Below, piece by piece: positions 46,170 to 58,399 of a DNA stretch of 64,000 nucleotides; position 1 is the first letter of the stretch, and the number at the start of each line of letters is the position of its first letter. Position numbers and translations under genes: made by a program. The stretch covers positions 54,197,128 through 54,261,127 of the forward strand of contig CM057481.1 in assembly GCA_030035585.1 (NCBI GenBank), in the 5' to 3' direction. This DNA comes from Dugong dugon. Taxonomy: Eukaryota; Chordata; Mammalia; Sirenia; Dugongidae. The notes beneath the pieces were generated by a model. The model was not told where the DNA came from. It worked only from the letters and a program-made list of their open reading frames with translations, and ran no database searches.

Positions 46170-46370
46170 TCAGTGGGGAAAGTACAGCATTGGAAGCCAG
46201 GCAGGTGAGGGTTTTGAGTCTCAGCTCAGCTATTTACCAGCTGTGTGATTATGACATGTTACTGAACCTCTCTGAGTCCCAGATTCCTTAGCAGGGGACT
46301 TTTATACCTGCCTCACGAGGTTGTAGGGATTAGCGGTGAAAATATAATTTCTGTATTTCTGTCTATATAA
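46170..46370 (+). mobile_element. MIR SINE
   Basis: A sense MIR: 'gttcagtggggaaagtacag', 'attggaagccaggcaggtga', 'agctcagctatttaccagct', 'gtgtgattatgacatgttac', 'ctgaacctctctgagtccca', 'tacctgcctcacgaggttgt'. It retains the tRNA-like 5' part. Confidence 0.85.
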
Positions 46371-46429
46371 AGCATTATTCAAAACAGGATGGTTCTTTTT
46401 TGAGCCTGGCTCACATTTCAAACAATCTG

Positions 46430-46655
46430 TAATAGTAACAACAATGTATATTTTTACAGTGCTTTATGTAAATTCCCTCATTTGGGCCCCACAACAAGCT
46501 GGTATGCAAGTCGTATTGTCCCCATTTTACAGATTAGGAGACTGAAGCTCACAAAGACATTGGACCTGGCTCAAACTTGCAGAACTGTTTAGCGGCAAAT
46601 CGGATCTTGAACCCAGGTCTTCTCTTTCCAAATTCTGTTCTTTTCACTAAATCAC
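46430..46655 (-). mobile_element. MIR SINE
   Basis: Antisense MIR: 'taacaacaatgtatattttt', 'cagtgctttatgtaaattcc', 'gtccccattttacagattag', 'gagactgaagctcacaaaga', 'cggatcttgaacccaggtct'. The tail-to-tail arrangement with the MIR at 46170 makes a loose inverted pair. Confidence 0.85.
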
Positions 46656-46844
46656 CTTATCACCGTGACTTCAACAGTTTTCAGTCAGTATTTTAAATTA
46701 ATCAACTGGTCCCTCCTTTAAAAAAAACAAGAAATGAAATAGATGTTCTAAAGTTGTTCAAAAAGTGTTTCCCGTGAATGACAAAAGCGGTTGTTTCACA
46801 CATTCCTCCTTTCTTGCTTCTCTCTGGAACTCTAGCAAAATACT

Positions 46845-46995
46845 TACTCCTCATTACTAATATGTGGGTAATCATAGTAATTCCTTGCCAGGGTTGGTGC
46901 AAGAACTCACTGAGATAATCCACACCAAGCTCTGAACACAGCACCTGGCCTCTGAGTGAGCAGGCAACCAGTAAGAATGAACACCACCCTTGTCA
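46845..46995 (+). mobile_element. MIR SINE fragment (probable)
   Basis: 'cctcattactaatatgtggg', 'taatcatagtaattccttgc', 'gaactcactgagataatcca', 'gaacacagcacctggcctct', 'cagtaagaatgaac' follows the MIR 3' half. Confidence 0.6.
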
Positions 46996-47039
46996 TCCTG
47001 AGTACTGACTGCTATTGTCTCTAACTTGTCATCTTCAAA

Positions 47040-47170
47040 AACGCATTTGATTTATCCAGTTCAAGTCAACGTGTATTAATCATGGCATTGCTAGACACAG
47101 GGCTTGAATGAGTGGCAGAGAACAATAAAAGCGAAGAAACGCACCCTTGTACTCAAGGAGATTATATAAT
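47040..47170 (-). mobile_element. L2-like remnant
   Basis: 'gtgtattaatcatggcattg', 'ctagacacagggcttgaatg', 'cttgtactcaaggagattat' recalls antisense L2 3' sequence ('tactatgtgccaggcac... ctcaaggagctcac'). Strand and family are tentative. Confidence 0.4.
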
Positions 47171-47638
47171 TGTTTTCCTTTTGCTTGAAAGGCGAAGAGG
47201 TTCTTACTTGCCCTACGCTTTCCCTCAGATGGATCGTGGGACTGATGGCCTCTTTGGTGGCATTGAAGAGCTGGTCAAAGCCACGCCCAGAGCTGGTATC
47301 AATAATTAGGGTGAATAGTGTGAGAAACACCACAGGTGACTTGAAAATGCACTCATTTTAAAATTATTTGAATCCTGTTTTGCCCTCTGTGAAACCGTCA
47401 AGCACTCTTGTACCCATAGGACTCATGTTGCCTTTAAATTCTAGACTTCTTCAATTTTAAAGTGTTCAGATTCCTGGGTCTCAACTTAAGCAATTCTAAT
47501 TCGCGAGGGTGAAGGCCAGGAATAAGCACCAAAGAACAAAACAGGTGATTCTGGCGTATGATGTCCAGAGACCAAACTTGGAGAAATCCTGTTTTTAGAA
47601 AATCAGAGAATCAAAATATGATTTTAAAATTAGCACCA

Positions 47639-47836
47639 GGAGTCCCTAGGTGGTGCAACCGGTTAAGCATGTGGCTGCTAACCAAAAGGCTGGTGGTTCG
47701 AACCCACCTCAGAAGGAAGCCCTGGCCATCTGCTTCCAACAGGTCACAGCCATGAAAACACTATGGAGTACAGTTCTAATCCACAACACACGGGGTTGCT
47801 ACGCGTCGGAATTGACTCAATGGCAACTGGTTTATT
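47639..47836 (+). mobile_element. AfroSINE, full length
   Basis: 'gagtccctaggtggtgcaac', 'cggttaagcatgtggctgct', 'aaccaaaaggctggtggttc', 'gaacccacctcagaagg', 'tgctacgcgtcggaattgac'. The head is the clearest tRNA-Asn-like one in the window. The frames at 47558-47895 read through it. Confidence 0.95.
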
Positions 47837-47879
47837 TGTTTGTTTCAGCTGAGCTGTATTATTTAACTGTGGACAAGAT

Positions 47880-48225
47880 GGCCAGTTGTTGTTGATGAAA
47901 TATACATAGCACAACATACACCAATTCAACAATTTTTCTATGTACATATAATTCATTTACACTGATTACATTCTTCCAGTTGTGCAACCATTCTCACCCT
48001 CCTTTTCTGAGTTGTTCCTCCTCCACGGACATAAACTCACTGCCCCCCAAGCTTCCTATTTAACCTTTCCAGTTGCTGTTGTCGATTTGATCCCATGTAG
48101 GTAGTTCTTCAAACGAGCACAATGATGAAGGAGACATTCTTTACTAACTAATCTAAACAGTTGTTTGGTTTAAAGACGATGTCAGGGGATATTTTTGGTT
48201 CAAGGCTTAAGAGAATGCCAGTCTT
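47880..48225 (-). mobile_element. L1M 3' end
   Basis: Antisense L1M blocks: 'gttgatgaaatatacatagc', 'cattacattcttccagttgt', 'gcaaccattctcaccctcct', 'gttgctgttgtcgatttgat', 'gacattctttactaactaat', 'cagttgtttggtttaaagac'. It corresponds to 23515-23740 but extends further. Confidence 0.75.
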
Positions 48226-48951
48226 GAAGGCTTTGCATAGGTGCAGAGAAGGAGAAGATGCTGAGATCAAAGGCATCAAAGGTTGGAAGATGCCTATTTT
48301 GGTACTAGGGAAACGGGCATGTCGGCTAAAGTTGTTGTGTATGGATGACCACAAAATAAAGGGGAAGAACTTGTCTGTGTTCCCACTGTAAGTTAACTAG
48401 TTGGATTTGAGTTCTGGGTTGACAGCAGGGACTAACATACTGAAACATGGTTTGGGACTACAAATCTGTAACTAATATGCAGAATAGGATGGGGCAGGTA
48501 GAAGAAGCGTTAGAAGAAGAGAGCTGATGAGAGCTAAGAGAGCACTACGTTCAGCAGCCCTGGAGTGAGGAAAACACGGCCCGAAGAAAGTCCCAATGAG
48601 GAGAAGAAGAAAATAGGCCCAAATGTGAAAAACTTTACAAAGGAAAAAGCAATATAACATAGAAGTTGGGGAAAAAAATTACATGTGGAATAAGATGGCA
48701 TGTAATATCCCATTAAGTCGGGCAGCATTCTGGGTAAGCATTGCAGTGCTTGCACCTTCCACCATTTGATACGGAAAAGGAACATCAAAGTGCAGGGATG
48801 GAAGCCCTTCAATTGTTGCCATTTGCAGTTTAAAAATCACAGCTTCACCAATTTTTATAGTGCTACAACTTCTTATAGTGTCTCCTGATTTTTCAGGAGA
48901 AGCTGCAAATATGGATTTCTATGCAAAAACTTCTAATTTCTAAACGTTAAG

Positions 48952-48970
48952 TAATAATAATAATAATAAA
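48952..48970 (+). repeat. (AAT)n microsatellite
   Basis: Six TAA/AAT units. Confidence 0.9.
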
Positions 48971-49129
48971 GTAGCATGCAAGACAACCAAACAGACCAGG
49001 TTCTGTGGGCCTATTTCAGCCCACAGGCTACCAGCTTGTAATTTCTGTCCTAAGAGCTTGTATCTCTAAACAAAATCTATTACAATCTCCTGAAAACTGG
49101 TTTTCTATAAACACTACTGCATCAGCACA

Positions 49130-49168
49130 GAGACAGATAGATAGATAGACAGACAGAGAGACAGATGC
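49130..49168 (+). repeat. (AGAT/AGAC)n microsatellite
   Basis: Interrupted tetranucleotide array with AGAT, AGAC and AGAG units. Confidence 0.9.
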
Positions 49169-49333
49169 ATGTTTATATGTATATGAGCAAAGTCCAGGCA
49201 CTGACTATCATAAAAAATGGGAAATTAAGAACACTGAAATCAAGCTATTGGTTCTTCAAGAGACTAGCTACTTGTAATTTTTTTAGTGGGGCTTTCTTCT
49301 CATGGGTATGATAAATAGGAGGAAGAACAAAAT

Positions 49334-49418
49334 CATCCCAAGTTACAGTATACCATCTATGCACTAAAGCAATCACCATCCCAAGTTACAGTATACCTTC
49401 TATGCACCAAAGCAGTCA
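49334..49418 (+). repeat. Tandem duplication, 43-bp period
   Basis: 'catcccaagttacagtatac' begins at 49334 and again at 49377. Both copies continue 'tctatgcac-aaagca-tca' with about four differences, so the duplication is old enough to have diverged by roughly a tenth. Confidence 0.9.
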
Positions 49419-49829
49419 TTTTGTAATCTTCTAACCAGATGTTGCTCTGCCTAGTAATCATCAAACTCGATGGTGCCCCAGCAGTGTTCCATCACAATAA
49501 GAAAACTCCTGCTTACAGAAAAGGTTTTATGTTTTTCAAAGGCAATGAACAAGCTTCTCTCACCTTCCATAATGTCAGAAAAAAAAAGAATATGGAAGGT
49601 GTGAATTTAATAGTTATTTTGAGCTAAGTATAGCTTTTTTTCTGTAAGCAGTCACATGATGACTACAATCCTTGATGATTTCAAAACCATTATTTAGGTA
49701 CTTTTTAGAGGAAACTCCCCTAAATTTATGCAGCACTGATGTAGGGGAGTTAGGTCACCAATGATTTGGCACCTTGACTGCACTAGTTATTGTTTAATCA
49801 GAACTAGTGGATACTATAGACTAATACCG

Positions 49830-49950
49830 GAAAAAGATGTGGCAGTCTTCTTCTGTAAAGATTACAGCTTTGGAAACCCTATGGGGCAGTTCTACCCTGT
49901 CCCACAGGGCCACTATGAGTTGGAATTGACTTGACAACAAGAGAACAGGT
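49830..49950 (+). mobile_element. AfroSINE, 5'-truncated
   Basis: 'agatgtggcagtcttcttct', 'gtaaagattacagctttgga', 'accctatggggcagttctac', 'gagttggaattgacttgaca'. Only the body and 3' part are present. Confidence 0.9.
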
Positions 49951-50780
49951 ATAGTCTAATAACCCAAGACACTGGAAAACAGAAGTCCAAGAATAATGTT
50001 CCAAAAATTCACTACTTAATATAAGAATACCGTCTTATTCCCCACCGCCATGTTTGTTTGCAGATAAGCTGGAGAGAATGAGAATCTTGCTCACATTTAT
50101 TGACACTGATCAACGCACTGGACTTCTGTTTAAATTGAAGTGAATATAGTTTATTTCATTTGCTCAAAATGCAGTTTCAGAGCATGAACATACAAAAATA
50201 TGTACTTTATTCATTTTAGCAACCACTTAATGGGGCTCCTCTTGGCCTCATAGACAACAAGCTAGTGAAAACACCCCAGTTTCTGCTCTCAAGGAACTCA
50301 GGTATGTAAGCGCTTATTGTAATTAATCCATGCTAATATTCCCGCTCAGATAATTCTCACTTTTAGAAGGGTGAATTTTTGTGTCTAGCTGAAAAATTAA
50401 GCCACACTAATGCCGATTTTAAATTGTTAATTTCCACAAATAGTGTATCTTGAGATTCCTTTCACTACGTACACCCAGGAAATGGAATCATTAGCTCTTA
50501 TTTCTGTAGTCTTCATTAACTTGTGAAAGTGTTACACACTAACCAATATAGGGGTGAGGACGAGGTAACAGCCAAAGAGAATGTTGTTTTGTTTTTAAGC
50601 ATAGCCGAGAGGAGAAATTTTATGTGAAAACATGTCCTTGAAAGTCATACAAATAAATAAAACAAGCACATGAGCATGGTGATTTCATAAGCATAAATTG
50701 TTGGAAGCTTTAAAACAAGTTTATGTGATGGAGATTGGTGTGGGGACTATCTTTTAGAATCAATGGTCAAGGAAGTTATC
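49951..50780. other. No gene or nameable repeat seen
   Basis: 50240-50300 ('ccagtttctgctctcaagga') may be an old L2-like scrap. Nothing else is recognised. Confidence 0.35.
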
Positions 50781-50865
50781 TCTGAGGGAGAACTAGTTGA
50801 GCTGAGACGGAAATGACAAGGAAGAGTCAGGATGCAAAAATCTGGGGAAGCAGAATGACTGGACA

Positions 50866-50913
50866 GGAAGGAAGGAAGGAAGGAAGGAAAGAAGGCAGGC
50901 AGGCAAGCAGGCA
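50866..50913 (+). repeat. (GGAA)n then (GGCA)n microsatellite
   Basis: Six GGAA units pass into GGCA units. Confidence 0.9.
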
Positions 50914-51058
50914 ATGGAGGTTAAAAAAAAAATGAAGGGAGGGAGAGGTGAAGGGATGGAGGCTGGAAAAGAAAGTCACTTAAGCTCGATATAACTCAAG
51001 GCCTTGCTGGTCATAGTCAGGAGTTTGGATATTTTTTCCTGTGTGGAATTGGAAGCCA

Positions 51059-51084
51059 CTATAATAATAATAATATAATAATAA
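51059..51084 (+). repeat. (AAT)n microsatellite
   Basis: Eight AAT-type units, one interrupted, inside the old dispersed repeat. Confidence 0.9.
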
Positions 51085-51760
51085 GCAGTAACCAAACAGG
51101 AGGGAATTACAATTGACCAAGCGATATGTAACTGGGATGGGGATAAAGCTGTCAAGGTGAAAGAGAGAGAATGGACTGGAGACCTATTTTGGAGGTAGAG
51201 CCAACAGAACTGGCTGGTATATGGACATGGGGCAATAGAAAGAAAGGAGTTAAGCTTGACTCCTGGCTTGAGATACTGGGAAGATGATGATGCTACATGG
51301 AGGAGGGAGTGAGATGAGCTAGCTGGAAACTGGAGAGACAAAAGATTCATGTGGGGCAGGTTAAGGGTGCAATGCCTCTGAAGCATCCACATGAAAATTA
51401 TCAATGGGGCAGTAGGATTTTTGAGAATAGTTGATCTACCTTGAAAAATGTTGATAGGGAAAGTCTCCTTGGGAAAGCAGGTATTTGCTGAGATCTGAAG
51501 GAAGAGAAGTCACCTGTCATTAGGGAAAGTGAGGGAAATAAAATTACAGATAGAATGAATGGTCTGTTTAAAGACCCTGGGCCAGAAAAGAACATGTCAT
51601 GCTCTGAGAAGTGAAAGAAAACAAGAGTTGGCTGCAGCATCTTGATCCAGGCAAAGGATAGCATTGGGTAAGTGTAAGGAGTTTGGCCCGGAATAGGATC
51701 ACAGAGGTTTTCGTAGGCCCTGGACAGCATTTTAGATTCAAATAAACTCTTTATCTTGGG

Positions 51761-53726
51761 AATGGCTACTAAATACCTATATTAAATTGTAGTAAAATAC
51801 ATCCTGCTACATTTTATTCTCAAAAGAATGTAAGGCAAAGAACTAGCAAAGGACAGCACAATACTTTCAAAACTTAAACATTAGAGAATAGTGTTTTATC
51901 ACATTTGGGAAGCAAGAGACACTGATCCTGGATGAATTAACAAAAAGGGGAATTTATTGAAAGCCTTGGAGATGGCTCACTGTCTACAAGGAAACTCCAG
52001 GCCCAGGAGGGCAGGAACTAATGTAGCTCTGGTGATCCAGATAGCAAGACTTAATGGACTATTTAGGTCACCACACCAGGAATAAATTTAGCTCCATATA
52101 TTTTTTACTATCCTCTCATCCCCCTACTCAGGATTCCAAATCCCAAGGAAGAAAGCTCAATAGCTTTGGCCATAGTCAACTCCCTGTTATGCAGGGAGCC
52201 TTCCTTGACTGGCAACATCACACAATAGGGGAGAGAAGCTTCTTCAGAGGGAATTCAGTGTTCTAGTGGCAGAATAAAGGGAGAACAGATGTCATGTGGC
52301 CCTGAAATAATGTCCACCTGAAAAGCTAGTAGCTATGACCTGAATTCTAATGTTTTTCCCCACAAGGGATAATATTTTCTTAAGAACCTGACATATGCTT
52401 TGGATGAAGCACTAAACATTTCAGGAAAGAGCATACTTACTTTAAATGTATTGGCCTCTGCTGAAGTTCAAATGTCAGAATCATTTGATTCTCTGATAAC
52501 CTTATTTTATGTTTAGAAAGTTCAGTAAAAGATGAGATCTTCTGTGTTCTCATAGGTAAACAAATTAAATTCCAGTGGCACAGTCTATAAGCTGATGGTT
52601 GAAATTTCTTTCCAGCTAAGCCTATAAAGTACTACGTTCATTTCTTATAAAATGATGATGTCGATCCCAATGGAATGGAAGGCCTAGAAGATACCATGTC
52701 AGCCTTAAGATTATGACTAGATGAATTAATCATCGCAAAGTCCCTATAAGTTGTTAAACAACAGATTTAAAGACTCTCTTTCAATGATGATAGGGCAGTA
52801 CATCAAATCCAGAATGATCTTAGTTCACCATTATTAATTGCAATTTTATGAACTAGAAGTGGAAGCAATCTTTAGAAACTGGGAATCAATTCTCCTGTCT
52901 CAACAGGAAGAAAAGAATTGTAGATAACTACAAACTTCAAAGGATTCAGTCCTTTCAGTAAGACATGTTCAGTAGAATCATTCATTTTCCTATATGTCAC
53001 AGCAGCTGTTGATGTGATGCACTTAATCAACATCAGTGTAAAGAGCAATCTTATAGCAAGAGAAAAAAAGTCCCTTATGTTCTATGCCTCAGGAAGAGGG
53101 GCATTCCATTTCTTGTAAATTCTACAAAGAGATACTTTACTTTTATATGATTATGGCCCATTTCTTTCAGCTTAGGAATGGCATTTAGAGGGAATATACT
53201 CTCTAATAAAATTCACCTACACTAGGTGTTCACCAGACCATTTATAAAAAAAAGAATGTGAATAGAGCAAATGAACACATCACTCTACAGTCATAAATCA
53301 TTTCAACCATTTTAGCCATTATTTAGGCCTGTCGAGAAGTAAATGTGCAGCAAAGATGAAAAGCAAGGGCAATGGCAGTAGTTTTGCCAGTGTATAACTT
53401 CAAGAAAAAGTGGAGAGGACAAGTCAGAGAGGCATAGTATTAAATAAGACATCAGGCATTTTTTTCCTCTTGAGCTGAATCCCCACAGCAGCAGGGATCT
53501 GAAATGAAACAGCTATATTACAGGAGGTAAGGAAGGTACTTCATGATTGGTAACCCCAGAAAGCAGACATTAGGAGAGGAAAATTTACATTTTATCTCCT
53601 CTTTCATTTACCAAATCTACACATCATCAGAAAAGACAAATCACTAGAAAAGGGCATCATGTTTGATAAAGTAGATGGGTTAATACAATAGCTGCAACAA
53701 TGGATTCAAATATACCGATGATCATG
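51761..53726. other. No gene or nameable repeat seen
   Basis: About 2 kb. The frame 52054-52266 has no family traits or splice borders. Confidence 0.35.
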
Positions 53727-53806
53727 AAGACAGCACAGGACTGTTATATATATAAGGTTGCTATGAATTGCAGGTGGCTTGATAGCAACTAACAATAACA
53801 ACAATA
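53727..53806 (+). mobile_element. RTE/SINE 3' tail remnant
   Basis: 'agacagcacaggactgttat', 'aaggttgctatgaattgcag', 'cttgatagcaactaacaata' and an ACAACA end match the RTE-derived tail of the tRNA-Gly SINE. Confidence 0.6.
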
Positions 53807-54984
53807 ATTTTCTTTGTTATATTTAGAAAATTCAGCATTATAGATAGTAAACCACATTTCTTCTGGTGTTACCAAAAGATATGGGTTAATACTATAACAC
53901 CTTGAATTTACATAAACTTTTCTGCACAATGCATCAAAAGACTATGCTCAGACCACAAATCAATAAAAGCAGAACAGATTCCACTCTTCATATGTGTGTC
54001 TTAAAAGTAATTTCTTAAACCACTATGTAAAAATTTAGATTTAGAAGACAAACAGTTCATGTTAAAAAATAAGTATTTGTTTTATATGATAATACACAAT
54101 TAAATAGAAATGAAATCAACAAATATTTTGATTTCCTGTAAGGCTGACTTAGGCAAAGAACATACCATGATTCCCATACGCAAGGAACAACTAGCGTCCT
54201 CACTTTAAAGTCAGAACAGTACAACATAAAAAGATGAAGATACTTAATAGACAGTAATGGGATTCACTTTTCCAAGGGAAATTCTTCAGTGAATCTTCTA
54301 TTTAGTAGATGTAGAAGGAAACGGAGGGACATTGGCACTAAGGGTATTTTTTTCTTTAAATGACAGCACAGCTTGAAGGTCTAGTGCATTTTTAGGGCAT
54401 GGATACATTGGAGTGTTCAAACTCAGTATACTGACAAACGTCTAAATTCTGTAAGGCCAACACACATTAATTAAGACACATATCTCGCTGACTTCTGAGT
54501 TCTAAGTCAAATAACCAAGAACAATTTCTAGAGCATAACTGATTCTCTGACAGAATAACATACTTTTGCCTCAGTTTTACTTAAGGAATTCAGCCTCATC
54601 TTGGACCTCCCTAGATACAACCAGGAAAAATGACTAGTTCTCACAATTTTAGAGACCAAATTACTAATGCTAATTAGGAGTCAAATTTAATTTTCAAGAA
54701 CTCTGAACAGGAAAAAGTTAAATGGCTAATATAGATATAACTCTGTCGTTGGGACAAAATGCTTTATTCCATCCTTCTCTCTGGTCTTCCAACAATACAG
54801 TTAGAACACCTACCGTTCTCAAGGCAAGATGGTAGGGGCTCTGAGAATCAAACATACATAACACTCAGGTGCCTCCAATCAACACAGGTGTGATGCTGGG
54901 CAAGAGGGAGTGAGGTTAAGAAAAGCTCACCCATAAGTCATAAATTTAAGAAGAAGAAGAAATGTTAAGTATTGAGTGTCAATT
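53807..54984. other. No gene or nameable repeat seen
   Basis: AT-rich, apparently single copy. Confidence 0.35.
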
Positions 54985-55090
54985 ATATAAGGGCAAGGAT
55001 GTATCTGGCTTATACACCTTTATATTTGAGTACCCAGCTAGCTCCTGGAGCATAGCAGATGTTCAAAAATTATATGAATAAATTTCAAAG
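54985..55090 (+). mobile_element. L2 LINE 3' end
   Basis: 'gggcaaggatgtatctggct', 'tatttgagtacccagctagc', 'tcctggagcatagcagatgt', 'tcaaaaattatatgaataaa' follows the L2 3' terminus. Confidence 0.65.
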
Positions 55091-55099
55091 AAGATATGG

Positions 55100-55615
55100 A
55101 ACTCAGCGGTAAGAAAGAGCATATCGGGAATTCAGACAAAATGGAATGTAGCTGGGTTATGTATCGTGAGTAGAGCTGCAATAGGCAGGAGCGTTATAAG
55201 CTGATGGAATAGGATGGCCTACAGTGCGGAGGCAGAAAACCTGGGGTGTATTCTGTTCAGAGAACAGTACTTATGTTTGGCTGGATAAAGGGTATGTGTG
55301 GGAGAATAGGAAATAAACCTTAGCTATATTGGTCACTATGAGTCAGAACTGACTCGACGGCACAAAACAACAACGACAATAACATACTGTGAAGGGCTTT
55401 CAATACCAGGCTGAGGGGTGTAAGCTGAATGTTATAAGCACAGGGAAATCATCAAATATATCTGGGACTGGAGTCAGGGGGGCAGGTGGCAACTCAAGAT
55501 GATAGAACCATGATTCTTTAGGAAAAGACCGTGACTTGAAGATCTTTATGAAGACAGAATGGAAGGGTGCAGACTGGAAATCGAGTGACCAGTTAGATGC
55601 CTGTTTCACCCATGG
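55100..55615 (+). repeat. Old dispersed mammalian repeat, family not named (copy 2)
   Basis: 'aatgtagctgggttatgtat', 'actgtgaagggctttcaata', 'ctgaatgttataagcacagg', 'gaaatcatcaaatatatctg' parallels the order seen at 50781. A SINE tail is inserted at 55328-55385. Confidence 0.4.
55328..55385 (+). mobile_element. AfroSINE/RTE 3' tail
   Basis: 'ggtcactatgagtcagaact', 'gactcgacggcacaaaacaa', then CAACGACAATAAC. The CpG in 'actcgacgg' is kept. Confidence 0.75.
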
Positions 55616-56309
55616 ATAAACAGGAATGGCATCTGAACTGGTATCCTGGCTGCCAGGGCAACGGGAACCAACGGGCTGGCATCCAACACATGGCTGAGCT
55701 GGAGGCCTTGGCCATAGACTGAATACTAAGGGGTAAGAGAGAGGAGTTGTTAGAGAGTATAGGATATCTTTGGATTTAAACAGGCATTTAATATATTTAT
55801 GTGGCTTTATATAAGCAATCTATGTTCAGTGTAGAAAAATTAGAAAATGCAAATAAAAACATACTCCAAATCCCAACACCCAAAGATAGCCACGGTATTA
55901 TCTTTTCTTAAATGTTTTGTATTCGTGTACCAATATGTGTATGTGCATACACACTCATATAATATACATACACAAGCATTTATTAATAATTTTAATAAAA
56001 TATTACCATGCAATATATTTAATAGAGGTACGTGAACCCCTTTCCAGGTCAATAAAGATTCACAACCTCATTTCTACGACTATACACATAGTATTCCCCT
56101 ATCAAAGTAACAAGATAAATGTACTCAACTCCTGATTTTTATTCAGTTTGTTTAAAATGTTTTGCCTTTGAATCTCAAAGGAATACATTACAACATACAT
56201 TGGCAATTCCTTATAAACCAGCTAACCAAAGGAACCAGGTGGAGTCACACATCTTACCTTTCACGTGACAGTTTACAGCGGTTGCATATCTGAGCCTCAG
56301 TTTAGCTTC
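55616..56309. other. No gene or nameable repeat seen
   Basis: AT-rich. The overlapping frames at 55840-56135 are not supported. Confidence 0.35.
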
Positions 56310-56485
56310 ATTAAAGCCCTCTGCACAAGCTCCTGTGATGCATGTTTCACAGCTGAGGAATAAAAGTTAGACAATTTCTACAACTTGGTTCAAAGTCACA
56401 CATGCAATAGATGGCAAGCCCAGGTCTCAAGCCTAGTTCTTCTTATCTCAGATTCAGTGCTTTTTCCATCACGGACACTGTTTTG
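56310..56485 (-). mobile_element. MIR SINE
   Basis: Antisense MIR, worn: 'tttcacagctgaggaataaa', 'caacttggttcaaagtcaca', 'tggcaagcccaggtctcaag', 'tcagattcagtgctttttcc'. Confidence 0.65.
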
Positions 56486-57689
56486 AAATATACTTGAAGG
56501 TAGAGATCCAATAACCACTCATTTGCATTCATCTTTGCAACTAACACTAAAGGAGACTGGAAAAGTTTGGGAAATCAATGTAGATGATGCCCCATTAAAT
56601 CTATTATTCATTTAGGTGGGTTTTCTGAACATGTATCTTCAGCACAGTCATAAGTGATTTGAATGGGAAAGAGGACTTAGTTATGACATTAGGCAAAGAT
56701 TCAGAAGCTGGCTTATCTATAGATTGCTGTGATTAAATAGTTCAGAATGAATTTACAACTTTGTAATATTGCTGCATTCATATTTAAGAGATAAAAGTTG
56801 GAGCTTGGCTCCCATAATATCCAGTCATTTAAGACACAAGCGAGTTCTAAGGATTAATCATTTTGATATCTCCCCATTGAAATTGGCTAGCTAAACAAAA
56901 ACATGACTGATGGAGGAAGAAAATGGAAATTTTATTTTGTTTGCTGATCTTTGTAAAACAAGCTCTTGAAAATAAAACATATCATATCAAAGTGTGGGGA
57001 AAAAATACTCCAGTGGCAGAATCAACTATTATCAGATTAAGAAATAGCAATATATTTTTGCATGGCTAATAAACAGATCAAAAATCTGCAAACCTAAGGA
57101 TATTTGGATGCCAAATCCAACTTTAATTTGCAAATATCCCTATCTGGTCATACTATCTCTCCAGCAAGAAAATTATATTACACACAGCCTTGCTTTCTCA
57201 TATTCAGCAAGTAGCATCCCATTGTCCACCTTGGACACGACCCTGATTTTCCTTGTTATATTTAGACTTTTTCAAAGTTCGTTACCTTAAATCTTTAAAT
57301 AGTAGGATTTAGCAAAGAAAAGACACCACCGTTGGTGCTTTAAACCAGAAATAAATATGACGTTAGCCATAATGCATACTCTATCCATACTGTTTTTCAA
57401 TCATGATTTAAATTGTTATACTTTGGTGGCCAGAAGCCTTCAAGTTTATACTAATAATACTTTTTAGTTAAAATTATAAACTTTTTTTTTTAGGTAATCT
57501 AGACAATAGTTTACAAATTACCTGATTTCTTAACACCTAACCACAAAAGGAAAAACAGCAAAAGCAAATGGCTTGAGGGAGGAAGTATTTTAAGTCTACA
57601 TTTTACGTAAAAGAAGACACTAAGCCGAGGATTTTCCCATCCTCAGAGAATTCTGATTACACAAATACATTTTTTGCTCCATGGGGCAT
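56486..57689. other. No gene or nameable repeat seen
   Basis: AT-rich single-copy looking DNA. Confidence 0.35.
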
Positions 57690-57740
57690 CCCCAAAAAAA
57701 CCCTTGCCATAGAGTTGATTCCAACTCATAGCAACTCTCT
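57690..57740 (-). mobile_element. AfroSINE 3' scrap
   Basis: 'cccttgccatagagttgatt' and 'ccaactcatagcaactct' are the antisense SINE end after an A run. Confidence 0.65.
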
Positions 57741-58399
57741 CCAGATATATGCAATAATAAGCATCTGTATTTTGGACTAGCCAATTGAAAAAGGAGAAGC
57801 AAGAGAAACCAAATGAACAATTTGGAGGTTAAGCAGAAGTGTAGTCTAATGACAGCTCTCTAGTGGCCCAAACATCCAAACAAACTCTTAATTTCCAAGA
57901 CAGCCCGTCTTTTCGTGGTCTGGGGCAAGCGTTTTATAACCTCTATCTCAACTTTCCCTAGAATATTTAAATAAACAGGCAAGCCCTTTGGTTTGTTCAC
58001 CTTATTTGTGTATGGACTCATTTTACAATAGCTAATTATCTAGAGGGAACCAAGCAAAATAATTTTATAATTTTAAAAATCATACAATTTTAAATTTGAC
58101 CAGCAGAGTATTATGCTTAAATATAAATTTATTTTGTTTTCTTTTTAAAAGAAAGCAGGTCTCAGAGGGAAATAGGTATGTAGCATTTCAGAAAAACGTT
58201 TTGATAAAAAATGATATATTCCTGAATCCATCAATCAATAAGCTCTGTTTGAGCTGCTATATGCTGGGATTGCATTGTACATAATCCTAGCAACAGACTA
58301 GACCAGAGAAGCCGAACCAGGATCACACAAGACCTATTGGCCATGACTAACAGCTTTAAGGGAAAAAGGAAAACATTAAAGGGCATGAAGCACAAAAAG
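57741..58399. other. No gene or nameable repeat seen
   Basis: AT-rich. The plus frame 58096-58284 has no supporting features. Confidence 0.35.

Larger units (their letters stand above)
48226..49829. other. No gene seen; a few simple repeats
   Basis: Contains (AAT)n at 48952-48970, an AGAT/AGAC run at 49130-49168 and a 43-bp tandem duplication at 49334-49418. The frames at 48161-48391 and 48534-48812 carry no familiar motif. Confidence 0.4.
50781..51760 (+). repeat. Old dispersed mammalian repeat, family not named (copy 1)
   Basis: Phrases in order: 'aactcaaggccttgctggtc', 'gtcaggagtttggatatttt', 'gtgtggaattggaagccact', 'ttggaggtagagccaacaga', 'gggagtgagatgagctagct', 'aagcatccacatgaaaatta'. 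They follow a widespread pattern ('...ccttgtaggtcatggtaagg... tggaagccactgga... gtagagccaacagg...'). The last 250 bp (51500-51760) repeat the head of the pattern ('cagaggttttcgtaggccct'), suggesting a second partial copy. Frames on the minus strand across it are not genes. Confidence 0.45.

Noticed and set aside
47639..47710. tRNA gene with GCT at the anticodon position
   Set aside because: It is the tRNA-derived head of an AfroSINE. The same head recurs many times with the same body, and the cloverleaf is incomplete.
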